64,000 nt of DNA, from assembly GCF_000720765.1 (NCBI RefSeq), contig NZ_JODC01000007.1, forward strand, positions 310,001 to 374,000, in the 5' to 3' direction. This stretch comes from Streptomyces sp. NRRL S-646 (GTDB taxonomy: Bacteria > Actinomycetota > Actinomycetes > Streptomycetales > Streptomycetaceae). This document shows positions 16,915-25,838 of this stretch, piece after piece (the first letter of the stretch is position 1; each line of letters opens with the position of its first letter). The position numbers were made by a program, and so were the translations under genes. Under the pieces are notes generated by a model. The model worked only from the letters and a program-made list of their open reading frames with translations. It was not told the origin of the DNA and did not search any database.

Positions 16915-17640
16915 ATGGCGAATGGCCCGCAACCCGTCCCGGCACGTCGCGCCAGCGACCGCGGCCGCTACGGCAGGCTCAACCGTGAGCGCGTACTGAC
17001 CGCCGCCCTTGCACTGGTGGACCGCGAGGGCCTGTCCGCGCTGAGCATGCGTCGGCTGGGCGCGGAACTGGGCGTGGAGGCGATGGCGCTCTACCGGTAC
17101 GCGGCGAGCAAGGACGCTCTTCTCGACGGCCTGGTCGAAGCCCTGTACCTGGAGCTCGAGGAACGCCTGACCACCGAGACGGACACCGCCGCCGAGGCAC
17201 CGTCGTGGCGCAGCGAGCTCCACCGCATCGCCCGCGCCACCTACGACATCTGTCTCGACCACCCCCAGGCAGTCCCGCTGCTCACCACCCGCATGCTCGC
17301 CGTCCCGCTCGCGCGTCGCCCGCTCGCCGTGCTCAAGGACCACGAGAGAGTGCTCGCGCTGCTCAGGGAGGCCGGACTCGACGACGCCGCAACGGCCGCC
17401 GCCTTCCGGGCCTTCACGGCCTGGCTGCTGGGCTATGTGTCCGTGGAGCTGCGGCCGATGGTGGACAACCCCGACGAACAGGACCCGGCGTTCCGCCTCG
17501 GCCTGCACCGCATGCCGCCCCAGGAACTGCCCGGGCTCCGGGAGGTCACCCCCGCCCTCACCGAGCCGGGCGGACCGGAGGGCCTGGCCGCGGGCCTGGA
17601 CGCCCTCCTCGACCGGTTCGGGAAGAGCGCCGGAAAGTAG
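16915..17640 (+). CDS. TetR-family regulator 2 of the polysaccharide locus
   Basis: 241 residues. The start at 16915 is chosen because GAGGAG precedes it by seven bases and the length then matches the paralogue at 7799-8455; in-frame ATGs at 16882 and 16897 lack a good ribosome binding site. Helix-turn-helix region: GRYGRLNRERVLTAALAL ... LSMRRLGAELGVEAMALYRY. The full-length C-terminus ends GLDALLDRFGKSAGK. Operator E lies in front of it. It is predicted to repress the GH15, synthase, sugar-transferase and GT4-GT2 promoters. The inducer is unknown. Confidence 0.9.
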   Translation: MANGPQPVPARRASDRGRYGRLNRERVLTAALALVDREGLSALSMRRLGAELGVEAMALYRYAASKDALLDGLVEALYLELEERLTTETDTAAEAPSWRSELHRIARATYDICLDHPQAVPLLTTRMLAVPLARRPLAVLKDHERVLALLREAGLDDAATAAAFRAFTAWLLGYVSVELRPMVDNPDEQDPAFRLGLHRMPPQELPGLREVTPALTEPGGPEGLAAGLDALLDRFGKSAGK

Positions 17641-17667
17641 GCATCCGTCTGAACGTATTCTTCGACG

Positions 17668-18687
17668 GTGGCTGAGACCGACCTGATGCGGCTTCCCGAC
17701 ATGCCGCTGCACGATCCGTACATCGTCGCCGACAGGGCGACCCGGACGTACTACCTCTACACCTCCAACGAGCCGTCCGTATCGGGCGTGGACGGCACCG
17801 GCACGATGGTCTACCGCAGCCACGACCTGCACGACTGGACGCGCCCCGTGGTGGTCTTCCGGGCCGGCGAACAGAGCGGAAGCTGGGCGACGGACGGCGC
17901 TTGGGCACCCGAGGTCCACGAACTGGGCGGCAGGTACTACCTGTTCACCACCCTCCACAACGAGGACAGACCGCTCCCGGTGCCACCCGCCAACCAGTGG
18001 GGCACACCGTTCCAGCTCCGCAACTACATGCGCGGCACGATCACCGCCGTGTCCGACTCGCTGCTGGGCCCCTTCACTGCCGTCGACCCGACACGGCCCA
18101 CCCCGCCCGGGAACCTGATGACCCTCGACGGCACACTCCACGTCGACCCGTCCGGCCGGCCCTGGATGGTGTACGCACACGAGTGGCTGCAGACCATCGA
18201 CGGAACCATGGAGGCGATCCGGCTGACCCCGGACCTGTCCGCCACCGTCGGAGATCCGGTCTTCCTGTTCAAGGCCTCGGACGCGTTCTGGCTCGGCGAG
18301 CAGATCCCCGCCGGCGTCCCCAACCAGCTCCCGCCCTACATCACCGACGGCCCCCAGCTGCACCGCACCCCCGACGGGTCGCTGCTCATGCTGTGGTCGA
18401 CGTACGAGAAGAACACGCTCGGCAAGGACGGCACCGTCAGCGGCGGCTATGTGCAGACGTACGCCGTCTCCGAGTCCGGCGAGATCACCGGGCCCTGGCG
18501 GCAGCAGCGGCCGCTGGTCCGGGACGACAGCGGTCACGGCATGCTGTTCCACACCTTCGACGACCTGCTGATGATGGTGCTCCACCGCCCCTTCGAGAAC
18601 GCGCGCGGGAAGCTGTACGAGATGCAGCTCGTCGGCCACGAACTACGGGTGCTCCGGCAGCGGACGGACCTCGACGGCGGCGGATGA
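17668..18687 (+). CDS. Glycoside hydrolase of the GH43/GH-F five-bladed propeller type
   Basis: 339 residues from a GTG 27 bp after the TetR 2 stop, so probably co-transcribed with it. It has the general-base motif LHDPYIV (Asp16), GAWAPEVHELGGRYYLF, and the strand DGTLHVDPSGRPWMVY, typical of arabinosidases and xylosidases of this clan. No signal peptide is seen, so it may act inside the cell on imported oligosaccharides. An internal ATG at 17686 is an alternative start. It may trim or recycle the polymer whose regulator precedes it. Confidence 0.85.
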   Translation: MAETDLMRLPDMPLHDPYIVADRATRTYYLYTSNEPSVSGVDGTGTMVYRSHDLHDWTRPVVVFRAGEQSGSWATDGAWAPEVHELGGRYYLFTTLHNEDRPLPVPPANQWGTPFQLRNYMRGTITAVSDSLLGPFTAVDPTRPTPPGNLMTLDGTLHVDPSGRPWMVYAHEWLQTIDGTMEAIRLTPDLSATVGDPVFLFKASDAFWLGEQIPAGVPNQLPPYITDGPQLHRTPDGSLLMLWSTYEKNTLGKDGTVSGGYVQTYAVSESGEITGPWRQQRPLVRDDSGHGMLFHTFDDLLMMVLHRPFENARGKLYEMQLVGHELRVLRQRTDLDGGG

Positions 18688-18702
18688 CACGCCTCGCACA
18701 GC

Positions 18703-18742
18703 ACATGTGGCCGTCCGGCAGCGGCGCCGGACGGCCACATGT
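18703..18742. terminator. Bidirectional terminator hairpin, 16-bp perfect stem
   Basis: ACATGTGGCCGTCCGG (18703-18718), 8-base loop, CCGGACGGCCACATGT (18727-18742). It sits between two convergent genes (stops at 18687 and 18756) and can end transcription from both sides. Confidence 0.85.
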
Positions 18743-18755
18743 CTGAGAAGGGCCG

Positions 18756-20609
18756 TCAGCTCTTGCCGAGGAGCCGCCAGATCTGGTTCCTCTTGCTGTT
18801 CAGCGCGCTCGCCGGGTCACAGGTCCACTGGTGGATCAGCGCGCCGGGTGTGGTCGAGACCCCGCTGACGTCCACGCACTTGCCGCTGTGCACCGCGACC
18901 AACTGGTAGTCCTTGCTGTTGGCGAGCGCGGTGACCGGGTTGAGGGTGAACATCTGGTTCGTGCTGCCGCTGCAGGTCCACTGGATGACGGCGGCGCCGT
19001 CGGCCGTGGAGGCGCCCGAGACGTCCAGGCACTTACCACTGTGCTCATTCACGATGGTGTAGGTGTTCGCCCGGCCGACCACCGGCTTGAAATCGAGCAT
19101 CTGCTGGTAGCCGCCCTCGCAGGAGTACTGCTGGTACTGCGTGCCGTCGGCGGTGCTGAGGTTGGTGTCGTCCAGGCACTGACCACTGTGCTGGGCCACC
19201 GCGACAGTGGAGACGGTGGTGTTAGACGGCGGCAGCAGCGTGACCGTGTAGCCGTCCGCGGAGTCCGTCCACGGCACGCTCACCGAAGCCGAGTTCCCGC
19301 TCACCGTCAGGGTCTGGTCCAAGACCGTCACCGGACCTGTCACCGCGCCTCCGCCGTTGTTCGGTATGCGCTGGACTATCGCGCGCACCCGGCTGTTCTC
19401 CACGACCGAGGTGGTGTCGAGACGGTTGAGGCTGACGGTGACATTGCCGGTGTTGCCGTTGCTTCCCAGCAGGATCTTCGCGTTCCGCGCGGAGTTGTCC
19501 TTCGTCGCCAGCCCGTCGGTGTTCGTACCGGGCGTGAGGTTCACGATGTTTCCGGTCTGGGAGCCGTAGTACCGGTACAGGAACCACTCGCCGAGCGGCA
19601 GGTACTGGCCGGAGCTGTTCTTGGTGAGCAGGTTGGCCGCGTAGTCGTGCAGGCTGGGGCCCCCTCCCCAGTTGGAGCGCAGGCCGTCGGCGCCGGCCCG
19701 CTCCAGGCGGCTGATGAACCAGCCGCCGCCACCGGGGTTCTGCTGTTCCCGCCCGGCGTACTCATTGATCTGGTACGGGCGGGTGTTGGTCAGGCCCGCG
19801 GCGGCGATGGTCGAGTTGGCGTTGCTGACGGCCGGGACGGGGTCGTGCGGAATGGCATGCCAGCTGTAGATGTCGGGGGCGACGTTGTTGGCCTTGACGT
19901 AGTTCAGGTAGGTGGTCCACCAGGTGTTGGAGGAGCTGGGCGGGTTGGCCATGCTGGGGCCGACGATGAGCTGACCGGGGAGGTTGGCCCGCACGGCGGC
20001 GTGGAACCGCGACCACATCTGAAGATACTGGCTCTGGGACCGGCCCCAGAAGCCGCTGAGCTCCGGCTCGTTCCACAGGTCCCACTCCACCGTCATGTTG
20101 TTGGCCTTGACGTCGGAGATGAGCTGGTTGACGAAGTTGTCGAACAGCGTCCAGTTGCCGTTGTCGCCGGGAAAGCCCTGGCTGGTGGTGCCGTCGGCGC
20201 CCCACAGGTCGTGCGGCAGGATGACGAACGTGCCGCCGAGCGCCTTGGTGCGCTTGTACTGGGCGAGGGTGGCGTTCCAGCGGGTCTGGTAGTCAGCGAG
20301 GCTGGTGGCGTAGCCGCCACCGTTGAGCTGGGCGCCGCCGGCCCGCTCGAAGTGCCACTTGATGTCCTTGAAGAAGTGGTCCGGCGGCAGCGACCCGTCG
20401 GGAGTCAGCCCGTAGATCATGCCCGAAGCGCGGTAGGTGGGGGCGCCCCCGGCGACGGAGAAGTCGACGGCAACGGTGGTGTCCGCGGCCTGTGACGGGC
20501 CGGCGGGCACCAGGGTGGCGGCCAGGGTGGCCAGGAGGACGGCCGCGGACGAGATGGCTCGGCGTCTGGTGCGCGATGCGCGTCCGGGCGGTGCGGGGAG
20601 CGACTTCAT
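18756..20609 (-). CDS. Secreted clan GH-A glycosidase (GH39-like) with C-terminal ricin-type lectin domain
   Basis: 617 residues with a signal peptide (1-41, cut near SQAADT). The catalytic barrel has the acid/base motif DLWNEPELSG (N180-E181) and the likely nucleophile in YQINEYAG (E283). A beta domain follows, then from about residue 470 a beta-trefoil ricin B lectin with repeated HSGxCLD and QWTC elements (three repeats ending in NQIW). It is predicted to degrade an extracellular plant or microbial polysaccharide. AGGAG lies seven bases before the ATG. It is 67 bp downstream of the six-hairpin glucosidase and is the last gene of the importer operon. Confidence 0.87.
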   Translation of the reverse strand: MKSLPAPPGRASRTRRRAISSAAVLLATLAATLVPAGPSQAADTTVAVDFSVAGGAPTYRASGMIYGLTPDGSLPPDHFFKDIKWHFERAGGAQLNGGGYATSLADYQTRWNATLAQYKRTKALGGTFVILPHDLWGADGTTSQGFPGDNGNWTLFDNFVNQLISDVKANNMTVEWDLWNEPELSGFWGRSQSQYLQMWSRFHAAVRANLPGQLIVGPSMANPPSSSNTWWTTYLNYVKANNVAPDIYSWHAIPHDPVPAVSNANSTIAAAGLTNTRPYQINEYAGREQQNPGGGGWFISRLERAGADGLRSNWGGGPSLHDYAANLLTKNSSGQYLPLGEWFLYRYYGSQTGNIVNLTPGTNTDGLATKDNSARNAKILLGSNGNTGNVTVSLNRLDTTSVVENSRVRAIVQRIPNNGGGAVTGPVTVLDQTLTVSGNSASVSVPWTDSADGYTVTLLPPSNTTVSTVAVAQHSGQCLDDTNLSTADGTQYQQYSCEGGYQQMLDFKPVVGRANTYTIVNEHSGKCLDVSGASTADGAAVIQWTCSGSTNQMFTLNPVTALANSKDYQLVAVHSGKCVDVSGVSTTPGALIHQWTCDPASALNSKRNQIWRLLGKS

Positions 20610-20676
20610 TGTGCGACTCCTAACAGGGGGACGGACCGGGGACCGAACGGCCCCGGAGCTCGCGTAAGGCGGCCGG

Positions 20677-22413
20677 TCAGCGGCTGCCCCGGTGTGCGTG
20701 GGCTTCGGCCAGCAGGAGGTAGCTGCTGGCGGTCCACGTGTAGGCGCGGTCGCGCAGGCCCGTTCCGGTGAGGGCGTCGAAGTTCTCGGCGAACCCGTGG
20801 GTCTCGCACAGGGCGCGGAAACGGGCGCTGACGTCGTCGGCCAGCCGGTGGTGCCCTGCGCGGCGCAGTCCGTCCTCGACGAGGACCGTCGCGGGGGCCC
20901 AGATCGGGCCGCGCCAGTAGCCGTCGGCGAGGTAGTGGGGAGAGGAGGGCAGTTCGGTGGCCAGTCCGTACGGGGTGAGGTGGGCCTTGATGTGATCGGC
21001 CAGCGCGCTGCTGACCTCGCCGGGCAGATGCTCGCCCAGCACGATGGGCATCAGGTCGAGGAGGCTCGCGCTGCCCCAGGTGTCCCCGCCGGCGGCTCCC
21101 CGGGCGACGAACCGGTCACCGGTCCAGAGCTGGTCCAGCAGCGCCCTCTGTGTCTCCTCGGCTACGGCCGTCCACCGGCGCGCCGCCTCCGCCTTGCCCA
21201 ACTCCTCGGCCAGGTCGGCTAGTTCATGCAGCTGCAGGACGAGGAAGGCCGCCAGGTCGGCGGTGACGACCACCCGCTCCGGATCGAAGGTGGTGGCGTT
21301 GTCCCAGCCGCTGTCGTTGCCGTGCTGGTAGTAGGCCAGTTCGGCGCCGGGGGCTCGTCGTGCGGTGAGCCAGAAGTTCGTCCAGCGCTCCAACCGGGCG
21401 TACACCTGGGCCAGTTGATCCTGGTCGGGAGGTGTCGGCAGGCGGCGGCGCAGATGGCCGAAGGCCCAGCCGTGGATGGGCGGCTTGACGAAGTTGTACA
21501 GGACCTCTGAGTGCGTCACCGAGTCGGGCAGGGCGCCGGCGGCGTCCTGGTGGTCGAAGGGCAGGTGGAACTGATCCAGCGCCAGCCCCGGCGAACCCGG
21601 CGCCAGGGCAAGCGCGTTGAAGCAGTGGTCCCAGCTCCAGACCTTGTCCATCCAGTGCTTGGACATCAGCACCGCGGGCCGGGTGACCAGGCCCTTCGCC
21701 GCCACGGTCGCCGACCAGACGACATAGGCGGCAAGTTCGGCGGCCGGTGTGGCGGACGAACGCCAGGGGGCCACCGCGTCGACGAACGCCGCGAACGCCC
21801 CTTGTGCACTCTCCGCGATCTCCACGAAGCTCGCCGGGGACGCGTACGGCGGGCGGGCGGTGTCGAGTTCCTCGACCGCGATCTCCCAACCACCGCCCGC
21901 CTCCTCGGTGACGGCGAGTCCGCGGTCGGCGCTGCCCAGGGCCTGGGCTCCGGCCGCCTCGGCGAGGGTGCCGGACAGCACGGTTGCGCGGTAGCGGCGC
22001 CCGGTCTCGTACGACGTGAAGACGTGCGCCTCCGCCGCCGGGTCGTGGAAGAAGTACGTCCCGCTGAACGGGGTCAGTGCCTGCGCGGCGGCGAAGACTC
22101 CGATGCCCAGGCCGCTCCCCCGCAGCCGTACGGTGTCCGGCGACTCGTAGGCGAGGTCGACACGCCCGCTCTCACCGATCCAGCTGAGCAGGCCCGGTGT
22201 CACCTCGACGCGGGTCTCGGCGCGGTCGCCCGTCGCCGGGTTCAGGGGGACCAGGCGCAGAACGCCGTGCATGCCGTTCTGGTGCGAGACGAGGTGGAGG
22301 TCCTCGGCGTACGTCTTCTCCGCGATCACGGGCGAGATGTCGAACCAGGATCCGTACGTGCTGAACGGGATGTCGTGGACGGAAAAGGCCGGGCCGGATC
22401 GGGCGGCGGTCAT
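20677..22413 (-). CDS. Six-hairpin glycosidase (GH63/GH37-like, trehalase/glucosidase type)
   Basis: 578 residues from the ATG at 22413; the frame is open further upstream but has no start support there. An N-terminal beta-sandwich precedes an (alpha/alpha)6 barrel with WSWDHCFNALAL (about 250), NDSGWDNATTF, and the family signature GYWRGPIWAPATVLVEDGL near the C-terminus. No signal peptide, so cytoplasmic. It probably hydrolyses the sugar brought in by the ABC importer encoded directly upstream. Glucose, mannose and trehalose linkages are all possible in this clan. Confidence 0.85.
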   Translation of the reverse strand: MTAARSGPAFSVHDIPFSTYGSWFDISPVIAEKTYAEDLHLVSHQNGMHGVLRLVPLNPATGDRAETRVEVTPGLLSWIGESGRVDLAYESPDTVRLRGSGLGIGVFAAAQALTPFSGTYFFHDPAAEAHVFTSYETGRRYRATVLSGTLAEAAGAQALGSADRGLAVTEEAGGGWEIAVEELDTARPPYASPASFVEIAESAQGAFAAFVDAVAPWRSSATPAAELAAYVVWSATVAAKGLVTRPAVLMSKHWMDKVWSWDHCFNALALAPGSPGLALDQFHLPFDHQDAAGALPDSVTHSEVLYNFVKPPIHGWAFGHLRRRLPTPPDQDQLAQVYARLERWTNFWLTARRAPGAELAYYQHGNDSGWDNATTFDPERVVVTADLAAFLVLQLHELADLAEELGKAEAARRWTAVAEETQRALLDQLWTGDRFVARGAAGGDTWGSASLLDLMPIVLGEHLPGEVSSALADHIKAHLTPYGLATELPSSPHYLADGYWRGPIWAPATVLVEDGLRRAGHHRLADDVSARFRALCETHGFAENFDALTGTGLRDRAYTWTASSYLLLAEAHAHRGSR

Positions 22414-22482
22414 GTGGCGTGACTCGTTTCTGGAGCAGGAGGCAACAACGGGGGCTCTGAGCAGGTCAGGGGGACAGCGCTC

Positions 22483-22529
22483 CGCAGGGGCGCGGGGAAC
22501 TGCGCGACCGGCCACGACGGACCCGCAGA
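22483..22529. repeat. Dispersed Streptomyces intergenic repeat
   Basis: The stretch contains GGGGCGCGGGGAACTGCGCG followed by a GC-rich palindromic tail. I recognise this from memory as one of the commonest intergenic repeats of Streptomyces chromosomes. It lies in the 143-bp gap between the permease and glycosidase genes. It supports the genus assignment. Confidence 0.7.
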
Positions 22530-22556
22530 GGGCTGACGGCGCGTCGGGCGGACGGC

Positions 22557-23381
22557 TCAGTCCTTGACGGCTCCGGCGGTCACGCCGGCGGCGACGTAGC
22601 GCTGGGCGAGGACGAGGATCACCGCGGCGGGCAGGGAGGCCACGACGGCGGTGGCCATGATGGCGTTCCACTGCTGGTTGTTGTTGCCGATGTAGTGGTA
22701 GATGCCGAGGGTGATCGGCTCGTGGGCGCCGCCGTTGACGAGGGTGCTGGCGAAGACGAAGTCGGACCAGGACCACAGGAACGCGAACAGCGACACCGTG
22801 ACGACGGCGTTGCGGCTCATCGGCAGCACCACCGACCAGAAGGTCCGCAGCGCTCTCGCCCCGTCCATCTGTGCGGCCTGGAGGAGTTCGCGGGGGATGC
22901 CGGACATGAACGCGGTGAAGATCAGGACCGCGAACGGGACGGCCAGGGTGGAGTCGGCGACGATCAGGCCCAGGACGGACTGGAGCAGCCCGAGCTGGAG
23001 GTAGATGGCGTAGAAGCCCATCGCCATGATGATGCCGGGGATCATCTGGGCGGCCAGCAGGACGAAGCTGAGGATGCCGCCGCCGCGCGGGCGCAGCTTG
23101 GCCAGCGCGTAGCCGGCGGGGGCGGACAGCAGCACGGTCAGAACGACGGTGCCCAGGCCGATCACGAGGCTGGTGCCGAGGTAGGGCAACTGCTCGTCCA
23201 GGACGGTGCGGTAACCGGCCAGCGTGCCGTGCAGCGGCAGCAGGTCCGGTGGGCTCTTGCGCATGTCCTGGTCGCGGGTGAAGGACACGTTGATCATCCA
23301 GTACACCGGGAACAGCATGATCGCGGTCAGTATGACGCCGATCGCGGTCTTTCCCCCCGTACGCCTGCGGATGCGGCTCAT
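22557..23381 (-). CDS. Carbohydrate ABC transporter permease, MalG type
   Basis: 274 residues and six predicted TM helices. The coupling loop motif is RELLQAAQMDGARALRTFW, the EAA-loop variant of sugar importers. The ATG overlaps the stop of the partner permease by 4 bases. It forms the membrane channel with the product of 23378-24379. No ATPase gene is present; Streptomyces sugar importers usually share one MsiK-type ATPase encoded elsewhere. Confidence 0.92.
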   Translation of the reverse strand: MSRIRRRTGGKTAIGVILTAIMLFPVYWMINVSFTRDQDMRKSPPDLLPLHGTLAGYRTVLDEQLPYLGTSLVIGLGTVVLTVLLSAPAGYALAKLRPRGGGILSFVLLAAQMIPGIIMAMGFYAIYLQLGLLQSVLGLIVADSTLAVPFAVLIFTAFMSGIPRELLQAAQMDGARALRTFWSVVLPMSRNAVVTVSLFAFLWSWSDFVFASTLVNGGAHEPITLGIYHYIGNNNQQWNAIMATAVVASLPAAVILVLAQRYVAAGVTAGAVKD

Positions 23382-24379
23382 GACAGCGCCTGCTTTCTCT
23401 GCACCCGGACGTGGACGAGGCCGAAGACGAGCGCGGCGACGACGAGCAGGTTGCCGACGGCGGCTCCGGGGCCGAAGGCGGGCAGGAGGTTGCCGAAGCC
23501 GAGCTGGTAGGACCAGGTGGCGAAGGTGGTGGAGGAGTCGGCGGGGCCGCCCTTGGTCATGATCCAGATGATGTCGAAGACCTTGAGCGTGTAGACCAGG
23601 CCGAGGAGGAGGGTGATGGCGGACACCGGGCGCAGCAGCGGGAAGGTGATGCTCCAGAACCGGCGCCAGGCGCCCGCGCCGTCCAGGGCTGCGGCCTCGT
23701 ACAGGCCGGCCGGGATGGACTGCAGGCCGCTGTAGAGCACGACCAGGTTGAAGGGGACGCCGATCCAGATGTTCGCGATGATCACCGAGGTCAGCGACCA
23801 GGACGGTGAGGTCAGCCAGTTGACCGGGCCGATGCCGAGGGCGTGCAGGGTTGCGTTGACGATGCCGGAGTCGGTGTTGAGCATCCACGACCAGGTGGAA
23901 GCCGACACGATCAGCGGCAGCAGCCACGGCACCAGGAACAGCGCGCGCAGGGTCGCCGAGAGCCGGAAGTGCTGGTGGAAGAAGACCGCCAGGGCGAGCC
24001 CGATGGCGTACTGGAAGACCAGGCAGACGGCGGTGAAGAGCGTGGTGTGCAGCAGGGCCGGGGCGAAGGTGGGGTCGTCGAAGACCTTCCGGTAGTTCTC
24101 CAGCCCGGTGAAGGGGGCGTCGCCCTGGACGAAGGAGCGGACGGTGTAGTTGCGCAGGCTCAGGTCGAGGTTGCGGTAGAGCGGATAGGCGTAGAAGAGG
24201 GCGAGGTAGAGGGTGACCGGGGCGAGGAAGCCCCAGGCCGCCCACTGGGTGGAGGCAGGTCGGCGGCGCTTCCTGCCGCCGGCCTGGGGCGGGGCGGCGG
24301 TGGCCGCCCCGTTCCGGGCGTCCGCGGGCCGGTGGTCCGGCGGATGGGTCGTCTGCTTCATCTGCTTCATCGGGCTCAT
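23378..24379 (-). CDS. Carbohydrate ABC transporter permease, MalF type
   Basis: 333 residues with a long basic cytoplasmic N-terminus (GGRKRRRPASTQ) and six TM helices. The EAA loop reads AGLYEAAALDGAGAWRRFW. It starts one base after the binding-protein stop codon and overlaps the next permease by 4 bases, so the three genes are one translationally coupled unit. Confidence 0.92.
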   Translation of the reverse strand: MSPMKQMKQTTHPPDHRPADARNGAATAAPPQAGGRKRRRPASTQWAAWGFLAPVTLYLALFYAYPLYRNLDLSLRNYTVRSFVQGDAPFTGLENYRKVFDDPTFAPALLHTTLFTAVCLVFQYAIGLALAVFFHQHFRLSATLRALFLVPWLLPLIVSASTWSWMLNTDSGIVNATLHALGIGPVNWLTSPSWSLTSVIIANIWIGVPFNLVVLYSGLQSIPAGLYEAAALDGAGAWRRFWSITFPLLRPVSAITLLLGLVYTLKVFDIIWIMTKGGPADSSTTFATWSYQLGFGNLLPAFGPGAAVGNLLVVAALVFGLVHVRVQRKQALS

Positions 24380-24380
24380 G

Positions 24381-25628
24381 TCACTTGGCCGCGGCCTGCG
24401 CCGAACTCAGTGCGTCCTTGGGCGACTTGGAGCCGCTGAGGGCGGACTGGACGGCCTTCCACATCTGCTCGGAGATCTTGGGGTACTTGGTGCCCAGGTC
24501 GTCACTGGTACGGCCCTTGGCCGCCTTGACCGCCTCGACCCACGGCTTCAGGTCGGCGTTCGCGGCCACCTGCTTGTCCTGGACCTCGCTGGTGGGCGCC
24601 ACATAGGACAGCGTGGTGTCGGTGGCGTTGAGGTTGTCGCCGCTGGTCAGGCAGGTCACCAGCTTCTGGGAGGTGGCGTAGCGGCCGGTGTCCTTCTGGA
24701 CCGGGACGGTCACGAACTCGCCGCCGGTCGGGGCAGCCGCGGTGCCGCCCGTGGCCGCCGGGACCGGGATCACGCCGTAGCCGAAGCCGGCCTTCTTGGC
24801 ATTGGCCAGCTGCCAGGTGCCGTTCTCGGCGAACGCGTAGTCGCCGCTGGCGAACTCCTGCCAGCTGGTGGTCTGGGTGTTGTTGAGCACCGAGTTCGGC
24901 GCGTAGCCCTGCTTCAGCCAGTCCTTCCACAAGGACAGCGCGGACACGGCCTGGGCCGAGTCGAGTTCGGTCAGCTTGGCACCCGCGCCCCACAACCAGG
25001 GCAGGAACTGGAAGCTGCCCTCCTCGGTGCCGATCGCGGAGAAGGTGATGCCCTTCTTGCCGGCCTTCTTGACCTTGGCCAGCGCCGCCGTCAGCGACGT
25101 CCAGTCCTTGATCGAGGCGACGTCCACGCCGGCCTTCTTCAGCACCTCCTTGTTGTAGTACAGGGCCAGGGTGTTGGCGCCGATCGGGGTGCCGTAGGTC
25201 TTGCCGCCCGACTGGCCGGCCGCGAGCAGGTTGGGATCCACCTTGGAGGTGTCCAGCTTGTTGTCGTCGGTCGTGGTGAGCACCCCCGCCTCCGCGAGGG
25301 TGGACACCACCGGGTTGTCGACGATGAGGACGTCCGGGGAGTTGCCCTGCTGCGCCGCCAGCAGCGTCTTGTTGCCCAGGTCGCTGGTGTCGAACGCGGT
25401 GCGCTTGACCTTCACGCCGGCCTTGGTGCCGCACTGGTCCAGCAGCTTCGCCCAGTCCGAGGTCTTGTCGAACTGCGGGTACGGGTCCCAGATCGTGTAC
25501 GTGCCGCCGCCGGCACCCTTGGTGTCGGTACTGCCCGAGCCGGAGGAACAGGCGGTGGCGGAGACGGCCACGGCGAGCGCGGTCACGGCCGCGGCGGTCA
25601 GACGACGCTGTCTGGAGGAGCTGTTCAT
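24381..25628 (-). CDS. Sugar ABC transporter substrate-binding lipoprotein
   Basis: 415 residues. A lipoprotein signal ends at SATAC with the anchor Cys27 (a weak lipobox, Ala at -3). The type I extracellular solute-binding fold is evident (TYTIWDPYPQFDKTSDW; YGTPIGANTLALYYNKEVLKKAG). It captures the oligosaccharide outside the membrane for the two downstream permeases. AAGGA precedes the ATG. Its 5' leader contains a hairpin and four tandem 16-bp repeats. Confidence 0.92.
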   Translation of the reverse strand: MNSSSRQRRLTAAAVTALAVAVSATACSSGSGSTDTKGAGGGTYTIWDPYPQFDKTSDWAKLLDQCGTKAGVKVKRTAFDTSDLGNKTLLAAQQGNSPDVLIVDNPVVSTLAEAGVLTTTDDNKLDTSKVDPNLLAAGQSGGKTYGTPIGANTLALYYNKEVLKKAGVDVASIKDWTSLTAALAKVKKAGKKGITFSAIGTEEGSFQFLPWLWGAGAKLTELDSAQAVSALSLWKDWLKQGYAPNSVLNNTQTTSWQEFASGDYAFAENGTWQLANAKKAGFGYGVIPVPAATGGTAAAPTGGEFVTVPVQKDTGRYATSQKLVTCLTSGDNLNATDTTLSYVAPTSEVQDKQVAANADLKPWVEAVKAAKGRTSDDLGTKYPKISEQMWKAVQSALSGSKSPKDALSSAQAAAK

Positions 25629-25663
25629 GGCGAGGGTTCCTTTGTTCTGGGCATGCGGGTGCC

Positions 25664-25727
25664 GAAGGCACGGGTGAGTGAAGGCACGGGTGGGTGAAGG
25701 CACGGGTGAGTGAAGGCATGGGTGGTA
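25664..25727 (-). repeat. Four tandem 16-bp repeats in the binding-protein leader
   Basis: Four head-to-tail copies of GAAGGCACGGGTGAGT at 25664-25679, 25680-25695 (one change), 25696-25711 and 25712-25727 (diverged end). They lie 36-99 bp upstream of the start codon in the presumed leader RNA. They could be a regulator or RNA-binding site, or slippage-prone sequence. Confidence 0.8.
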
Positions 25728-25730
25728 CAG

Positions 25731-25757
25731 GCCTGTCCTGGCGTGGCGAGGACAGGC
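25731..25757 (-). terminator. 9-bp hairpin between lacI and the importer operon
   Basis: GCCTGTCCT (25731-25739), 9-base loop, AGGACAGGC (25749-25757). It is 82 bases past the lacI stop. It may end or attenuate read-through from lacI, or stabilise the importer mRNA. Confidence 0.5.
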
Positions 25758-25838
25758 GGGCATGACGGACGGAGCCCTGTCGAGCGGTGTGAACGTCCGG
25801 TGAAGTGAGGTGAGTTGAGGAGAACTACGCGGGTGGGG

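Noticed and set aside
22557..23381. Search for an ABC ATPase gene next to the permeases
   Set aside because: None is present. This is normal for Streptomyces sugar importers that share an MsiK-type ATPase, so it was not reported as a lesion.
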